From Pseudomonas sp. SJZ074 (GTDB lineage Bacteria > Pseudomonadota > Gammaproteobacteria > Pseudomonadales > Pseudomonadaceae), in contig NZ_VIUE01000003.1 in the NCBI RefSeq assembly GCF_007828215.1, forward strand, positions 310,001 to 374,000: a stretch of 64,000 nt of DNA. Reading direction: 5' to 3'. Below, one piece after another: positions 59,440 through 64,000 of this stretch. Under the pieces are notes generated by a model. It did not search any database and was not told the origin of the DNA. It saw only the letters and a program-made list of their open reading frames with translations. The stretch's first letter is position 1; every line of letters begins with the position of its first letter. A program made the translations under genes and the position numbers.

Positions 59440-60407
59440 GCTTCTTCGGGCGGCAGGTCGAGCAAGCGCCGGGCCATTTGCCCGGCGGCGCGCACCAGTG
59501 CGTCGGTAATACCCGGCTCCGAGGCGGCATGTCCCGCATCGCGGATCACCTGCAGTTCGCTGTTGGGCCAGTTCTGATGCAGTTCCCAGGCATTGTCCAG
59601 CGGGCAGATCACGTCATAGCGGCCATGCACGATGACGCCCGGCAAATGGGCGATCTTGCCCATGTTGCGAATCAACTGGTTGGGTTCGAGGAAGGCGTTG
59701 TTGGTGAAGTAATGGCATTCGATCCGAGCGATCGACAGCGCACGCTGCGGCTCGGAGAAGCGGTCGACCACCAGCGGGTTCGGACGCAGGGTCGCTGTAC
59801 GCCCCTCCCAGATCGACCAGGCCTTGGCCGCGTGCATCTGGGCGATCTGGTCATTGCCGGTCAGGCGCTTGTGGAAGGCGCTGAGCAGATCGTCACGCTC
59901 ATCCAGGGGAATGGGCGCAATGTAATCCTGCCAGTAATCGGGGAACAGGCGACTGGCGCCAGCCTGATAGAACCACTCGATCTCCTGCGGGCGGCAGAGA
60001 AAGATCCCACGCAGGATCAGGCCATGGACCCGCTCCGGATGGGTCTGGGCGTAGGCCAGGGCCAGGGTCGAGCCCCAGGAGCCGCCGAACAGTACCCATT
60101 TCTCGATGCCCAGATGCTTGCGGATGCGCTCCAGGTCTTCGACCAGATCCCAGGTGGTGTTGTTTTCCAGGCTGGCATGGGGCGTGGAACGACCACAGCC
60201 GCGCTGATCGAAAGTAACAATGCGATACAGGTTCGGATCGAAGTAGCGACGGCTCTGCGCGTCGCAACCCGCACCCGGACCACCATGAATGAACACCACC
60301 GGCAGGCCTTCCGGAGAGCCGCTTTCATCGACATAGAGCGTGTGGGTGTCATCGACAGCCAGATCGTGCCGGGCATGGGGTTTGATCTGCGGGTACAAAG
60401 TCTGCAT
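59436..60407 (-). CDS. pip: Proline iminopeptidase
   Basis: Alpha/beta hydrolase releasing N-terminal proline from peptides. From the ATG (MQTLYPQ) it has 323 residues. The oxyanion segment HGGPGAGCD (about 41-49), nucleophile elbow [10 protein letters not shown] (Ser near 112), catalytic Asp in GRYDVICP and His in [10 protein letters not shown] are all visible. An in-frame start nine codons upstream is rejected because CGGAG precedes this ATG. Confidence 0.95.
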   Translation of the reverse strand: MQTLYPQIKPHARHDLAVDDTHTLYVDESGSPEGLPVVFIHGGPGAGCDAQSRRYFDPNLYRIVTFDQRGCGRSTPHASLENNTTWDLVEDLERIRKHLGIEKWVLFGGSWGSTLALAYAQTHPERVHGLILRGIFLCRPQEIEWFYQAGASRLFPDYWQDYIAPIPLDERDDLLSAFHKRLTGNDQIAQMHAAKAWSIWEGRTATLRPNPLVVDRFSEPQRALSIARIECHYFTNNAFLEPNQLIRNMGKIAHLPGVIVHGRYDVICPLDNAWELHQNWPNSELQVIRDAGHAASEPGITDALVRAAGQMARRLLDLPPEEA

Positions 60408-60707
60408 TGGGCGCTCCGTAAGGGGTCGAGTCATCCCTGTAGGGACTTCTATTTAATCTGCCGTCCGGCATCATAAACCCGAATCGCCTTGATGGGCATG
60501 CCCCCCTGTGACGCCAACGACCTGTCTGCAGAAATCTCTATCGGCTACGACAGGATGACGCCCGAAAATGACTTCGAATCAGTACATTTTTATTTATCGC
60601 GAAAAACTACAAAAAACTGTCGATTCCGACAGTAGTTCACATTCCGCAAAGCCTTGTTAATGGCCTGAGCCCCCCTTTCCCTGGGGGAGCATCAGAGGAA
60701 CCGCACC
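60408..60707. other. Divergent intergenic region between pip and the orphan gene
   Basis: About 300 bases, AT-rich from 60570 to 60620. It holds promoters for pip-dtd leftward and for the orphan gene rightward, and a perfect inverted repeat (60616-60633). No other gene seen. Confidence 0.5.
60616..60633. promoter_or_regulatory. Perfect 7-bp dyad, candidate operator
   Basis: ACTGTCG-ATTC-CGACAGT lies 75 bases before the orphan gene start in AT-rich sequence. Short spacing and perfect symmetry suggest a dimeric regulator site; it has no T-tract, so it is not a terminator. Confidence 0.5.
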
Positions 60708-61211
60708 ATGAATAACGCAGCCACGGCCCCACTGAACACGTTTACAGCCACCCTGACATTCAAGGACCACCTGGAACATTTCTCGGCTAATCGGGTAAAA
60801 CTGCAGGAGTTCCTTACCCAGTCGGGCACGTTCTGGGCCATTAAAGGGTTCGAAGACACCATCAATCCAGAGACCCAGAGTACGGAGATCAATACCCTGC
60901 AGTTCTACCTGAGCAAAACCGACCGTCCCGTGATGCTGGACCTGATACCGCCCAAGGTCCTGCCGCAGATCGCTCCAAACAGTGCTGGCTACTACAAGCT
61001 GGAAGACAGCCCTGACGATGACGATAACGAAGTGGATGCGGCGTATGAGTTCCCTTGCACTCAAGGAAAGATTTTCTTCGTACCTTTTCTAACCCCTCAA
61101 CGCTGGGGCGCCATATTCGACTTCAATGTGAAAGCCCCAAACGCTGAGACTTTCAACATCAAGGGAGTGTTTGATGTGACCGGCCCCTTTGTTCCAACCG
61201 ATCTGCGATAA
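60708..61211 (+). CDS. Hypothetical protein, family not recognised
   Basis: 167 residues, cytosolic by appearance (no signal peptide or membrane segment). It alternates short hydrophobic strands with charged turns: FTATLTFKDHLEHF, INTLQFYLSK, a DSPDDDDNEVD acidic loop near 103-113, GKIFFVPFLTPQRWGAIFDFNVKAP, and a strand-like C-terminus ending FVPTDLR. This suggests a beta-rich fold. GAGGAA precedes the ATG by 9 bases. It stands alone between pip-dtd and the hut genes, with lower GC than either, which hints at acquisition. No function can be assigned. Confidence 0.75.
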   Translation: MNNAATAPLNTFTATLTFKDHLEHFSANRVKLQEFLTQSGTFWAIKGFEDTINPETQSTEINTLQFYLSKTDRPVMLDLIPPKVLPQIAPNSAGYYKLEDSPDDDDNEVDAAYEFPCTQGKIFFVPFLTPQRWGAIFDFNVKAPNAETFNIKGVFDVTGPFVPTDLR

Positions 61212-61216
61212 GCGAC

Positions 61217-62020
61217 TCAGCGCTTGTAGGTCTGTCGTCCCCACGCCAACAGACCTTCAAGCAGTTCCCGGAGTACTACCTGGGTCGGCTCCGCCAGGTC
61301 CGCACGGTAGTTGAACGGTTCGAACTCTTCCATGTAGGTGCTCTGGCACAGCTCCAGCTGCACCGCATGGATGTTCTCGGCCGGGTTGCCGTAATGCCGG
61401 GTGATGTGTCCGCCCTTGAAGCGCCCGTTGAGCACATGGGTGAAGGTATCGTGACGGGCGCAGATGGCTTCGAGCTGGCTCGCCAGCACCGGGTCGCAGC
61501 TGGCGCCGTTGAAGGTGCCGAGGTTGAAGTCCGGCAGCTTGCCGTCGAACAAATGAGGGATTACCGAACGAATCGAATGGGCGTCGAACAGCAAGGCGTA
61601 GCCGAACTCGGCCTTGAGCCGCGCCAGCTCCTGTTGCAAAGCCTGGTGATACGGCATCCATATCTGCTGCAGGTACGTCGCCCGTTCCTCTGCAGAGGGT
61701 GTCAGCCCTTCGCGAAACAGCGGTACACCATCGAACAGCGTCGCCGGGTACAGGCCGGTGGTGGCGCCGACGTACATCGGTGTGTCGTCGGAGGGTCGGT
61801 TCAGGTCGACGACGAACCGTGAGTATTCGGCGGCCAGGGTGCTGGCGCCCAGCTCATTGGCGAATTCATAGAGCTTGGGAATGTGCCAGTCGGTGTCCGG
61901 TAGGCTCTGGGCCTCGGGAATCAACCCGGCCTTCACTGCCGGGGTCAGGCGCAGGCCGGCGTGGGGCATGCTGACTAGCAGCGGCACGCTCCCTTGCTTG
62001 AAATTCAGGACCTTCTCCAC
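61217..62020 (-). CDS. hutG: N-formylglutamate deformylase HutG
   Basis: Last step of the formylglutamate branch of histidine degradation, giving glutamate and formate. A GTG start 6 bases after GAGGAGA gives 267 residues (MEKVLNFKQG), better spaced than the ATG two codons upstream. Family segments include PLLVSMPHAGLRL (about 11-23), FVVDLNRPSDD (about 69-79), DAHSIRS (about 147-153) and KGGHITRHYGNP. It starts 11 bases after the hutI stop, so the two are cotranscribed. Confidence 0.96.
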   Translation of the reverse strand: MEKVLNFKQGSVPLLVSMPHAGLRLTPAVKAGLIPEAQSLPDTDWHIPKLYEFANELGASTLAAEYSRFVVDLNRPSDDTPMYVGATTGLYPATLFDGVPLFREGLTPSAEERATYLQQIWMPYHQALQQELARLKAEFGYALLFDAHSIRSVIPHLFDGKLPDFNLGTFNGASCDPVLASQLEAICARHDTFTHVLNGRFKGGHITRHYGNPAENIHAVQLELCQSTYMEEFEPFNYRADLAEPTQVVLRELLEGLLAWGRQTYKR

Positions 62021-62031
62021 AACCATTCTCC

Positions 62032-63234
62032 TCAATCGATTTCAACGCCGTGACGCACGACGCGTTTTTCCAGATCGCCACCAAGCCAGTACGCCAGGTC
62101 GGCCGGGCGGTCGATGTGCCAAGCGACAAAATCCGCGACTTTGCCGACCTCCAGCGAACCATGGGTTTGCGCCATGCCCAAGGCCTGGGCCGCATGAATC
62201 GTCGCCCCTGCCAGGGCTTCTTCCGGCGTCATGCGGAAACAGGTGCAGGCCATGTTCAACATCAAGCGCAGCGACAGCGCCGGCGAGGTGCCGGGATTGA
62301 GGTCGCTGGCCACGGCGATTTTCACCCCGTGCTTGCGCAAGGCATCCATGGGCGGCAGTTGAGTTTCCCGCAGGAAATAAAACGCCCCCGGCAGCAATAC
62401 CGCCACGGTGTCGGAAGCGGCCATGGCCTTGGCGTCGTCCTCGGTCATGAATTCCAGGTGATCGGCCGACAGCGCCTGGTAACGCGCCGCCAGGCTGGAA
62501 CCGTGCAGAGACGACAATTGTTCGGCGTGCAGCTTCACCGGCAACCCCAGTCGTTGCGCGGTGATGAACACCCGCTCGACCTGCGCCGGGGAAAACGCCA
62601 GGTACTCGCAGAAGGCATCCACCGCATCCACCAGCCCTTCGGCCGCCAGGGCTGGCAACATCTCGGTGCAGATGTGCTCGATGTAGTCATCGGCGCGATC
62701 CTTGTACTCCGGTGGCAAGGCGTGGGCCGCCAGGCAGGTACTGCGCACACTGATCGGCAGTTCGGCAGCGAGACGGCGGGCGACCCGCAACATCTTGCGT
62801 TCGTTGGCCAGGTCCAGGCCGTAACCGGACTTGATTTCCACCGTGGTCACGCCGTCGCGCATCAGGCTGTTCAGGCGTTTGGCGGCGCTGCTGAACAGTT
62901 CGTCTTCACTGGCGGCTCGGGTGGCGCGCACGGTACTGGCGATACCGCCACCCGCTGCAGCGATCTCGGCGTAGCTGACGCCTTGCAGGCGCTGTTCGAA
63001 TTCACCGCTGCGGTTACCGCCGAACACCGCGTGGGTGTGGCAGTCGACCAGGCCTGGGGTGACCCAGGCGCCCTTGAGGTCGTTGACTGTCGGATAGTCA
63101 CCGGCCGGCAGTTCTGCGCGCGGGCCGATCCAGTGGATGTGTTCGCCCTGGGTGATGATGGCGGCGTCTTCGATGATCGAGTAGACGCCCTGGGCCATGG
63201 TGGCGGCGTGGCAGTTTTGCCAGAGGGTTTTCAT
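62032..63234 (-). CDS. hutI: Imidazolonepropionase HutI
   Basis: Amidohydrolase of histidine degradation that opens 4-imidazolone-5-propanoate to formiminoglutamate. It has 400 residues from the ATG (MKTLWQN). Metal-binding [11 protein letters not shown] (about 67-77), a second His in KLHAEQLS (about 240) and the catalytic Asp in [10 protein letters not shown] (about 315-324) are visible. It lies between hutH and hutG; a REP pair separates it from hutH. Confidence 0.97.
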   Translation of the reverse strand: MKTLWQNCHAATMAQGVYSIIEDAAIITQGEHIHWIGPRAELPAGDYPTVNDLKGAWVTPGLVDCHTHAVFGGNRSGEFEQRLQGVSYAEIAAAGGGIASTVRATRAASEDELFSSAAKRLNSLMRDGVTTVEIKSGYGLDLANERKMLRVARRLAAELPISVRSTCLAAHALPPEYKDRADDYIEHICTEMLPALAAEGLVDAVDAFCEYLAFSPAQVERVFITAQRLGLPVKLHAEQLSSLHGSSLAARYQALSADHLEFMTEDDAKAMAASDTVAVLLPGAFYFLRETQLPPMDALRKHGVKIAVASDLNPGTSPALSLRLMLNMACTCFRMTPEEALAGATIHAAQALGMAQTHGSLEVGKVADFVAWHIDRPADLAYWLGGDLEKRVVRHGVEID

Positions 63235-63265
63235 CCCGGGTTTCCTCGTCTCATTCAGAATCGAA

Positions 63266-63326
63266 TCGCGAGCAGGCTCGCTCCCACAGGGTACGCATTC
63301 CAATGTGGGAGCGAGCCTGCTCGCGA
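63266..63326. repeat. Outward-facing REP pair between hutH and hutI
   Basis: TCGCGAGCAGGCTCGCTCCC and its complement lie tail to tail, separated by only about 17 bases, giving a 61-bp near-perfect palindrome. This is the opposite orientation to the other REP doublets in the window. Confidence 0.88.
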
Positions 63327-63334
63327 TGAGGCCC

Positions 63335-64000
63335 TCACAGGCTCGGCAACAGGTTCGCCATGACCAGCTCGTTCAGGCAACGGCTCGCCAACAGCTCACT
63401 CGCGGCATTGATGTCCGGGGCAAAGAACCGGTCCTTCTCATAGAACCGCACTTCGGCACGCAGGAGACCGCGAGCCTGTTCCAGCTTCGGCGAAGTCTTC
63501 AAGCCGCCGCGCAGGTCCAGGCCCTGACACGCCGCCAGCCATTCCACCGCCAGGATGCCACGGGTGTTCTCGGCCATTTCCCACAGGCGCTTGCCGGCAG
63601 CCGGGGCCATGGACACGTGGTCTTCCTGGTTGGCGGAGGTCGGCAGGCTGTCCACCGAATGAGGATGGGACAGCGCCTTGTTCTCACTGGCCAGGGCAGC
63701 GGCAGTGACCTGGGCGATCATGAAGCCGGAGTTGACCCCGCCGTTACCCACCAGGAACGGTGGCAACTGCGACATGTGCTTGTCCATCATCAGGGAAATG
63801 CGACGCTCGCTCAGGGAACCGATTTCGGCAATCGCCAGGGCCATGTTGTCAGCGGCCATCGCCACGGGCTCGGCGTGGAAGTTGCCACCGGAAATCACAT
63901 CACCTTCGGCGGCGAACACCAATGGGTTATCCGACACGGCGTTGGCCTCGATCACCAGCACTTCGGCCGCCTGGCGGAACTGGGTCAGGCAGGCGCCCAT
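63335..64000 (-). CDS. hutH: Histidine ammonia-lyase HutH (5' part outside window)
   Basis: First step of histidine degradation, removing ammonia to give urocanate. The last 221 residues are visible and the frame is open at the window edge. Recognisable family segments are [41 protein letters not shown] and [14 protein letters not shown], which hold active-site Gln/Glu residues. The ASG triad that forms the MIO cofactor lies in the missing N-terminal half. It is upstream of hutI and hutG in the same direction. Confidence 0.96.
   Translation of the reverse strand: MGACLTQFRQAAEVLVIEANAVSDNPLVFAAEGDVISGGNFHAEPVAMAADNMALAIAEIGSLSERRISLMMDKHMSQLPPFLVGNGGVNSGFMIAQVTAAALASENKALSHPHSVDSLPTSANQEDHVSMAPAAGKRLWEMAENTRGILAVEWLAACQGLDLRGGLKTSPKLEQARGLLRAEVRFYEKDRFFAPDINAASELLASRCLNELVMANLLPSL

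Overview
The window is a high-GC chromosomal segment of a Pseudomonas, most likely from the P. fluorescens complex. The evidence is the gene content and order (pilMNOPQ-aroK-aroB-damX-like-gltBD-hemE; a class II phaC1-phaZ-phaC2-phaD operon converging on phaI-phaF; ubiEJB-hisIE-tatABC-rsmE; opgGH; hut genes) and many copies of the Pseudomonas REP motif (GTGGGAGCGGGCTTGCTCGCGA and relatives) between genes. Species assignment is inference from layout and repeat style; no rRNA or tRNA gene was seen.

Layout. 1-5.3 kb (minus): a type II secretion locus (gspC, gspD, gspE cut by the window edge) next to a secreted four-part lytic polysaccharide monooxygenase that is a plausible T2SS substrate. 5.6-12.8 kb (minus): hemE, gltD, gltB. 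13.2-21.4 kb (minus): pilM-N-O-P-Q, aroK, aroB and a DamX-like AAA+SPOR protein, tightly packed or overlapping as one operon. 21.6-24.0 kb (plus): penicillin-binding protein 1A. 24.2-26.7 kb (minus): malic enzyme, a secreted SNase-like nuclease and ribosomal protein L31. 27.0-34.5 kb (plus): priA, argS, an FtsN-like SPOR protein, hslV, hslU and a DUF971 protein. 34.8-41.9 kb: the medium-chain polyhydroxyalkanoate (PHA) cluster, with two synthases, depolymerase, TetR-type regulator, two phasins and a small PHA-associated protein. 42.1-48.1 kb (plus): ubiquinone (ubiE, ubiJ, ubiB), histidine (hisI, hisE), twin-arginine translocase (tatABC) and rsmE. 48.2-52.3 kb: two tandem chemoreceptors of equal length, each with its own FliA-like promoter. 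52.3-54.3 kb: an accessory patch of REP elements, a duplicated promoter-like module, a probably frameshifted gene of unknown function, and a DUF6124-like gene behind a long, highly structured leader. 54.3-58.7 kb (minus): opgG-opgH for osmoregulated periplasmic glucans. 59.0-60.4 kb (minus): pip-dtd. 60.7 kb (plus): an orphan 167-residue protein of unknown function. 61.2-64 kb (minus): hutH (partial), hutI and hutG for histidine degradation.

The most novel-looking region is 52.5-54.3 kb. A conserved promoter-like block of about 100 bp occurs twice, each copy following a REP element. Behind the second copy lies a leader of about 235 nt that can form at least five hairpins, including a 13-bp closing stem whose 3' arm could alternatively pair with a segment just upstream of the ribosome-binding site. 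This looks like an RNA regulatory element controlling a small protein of unknown role. Other regulatory signals read directly from sequence are a sigma54-like site before phaC1, a sigma32-like promoter before hslVU, and a terminator-like hairpin embedded in the first codons of the nuclease gene.
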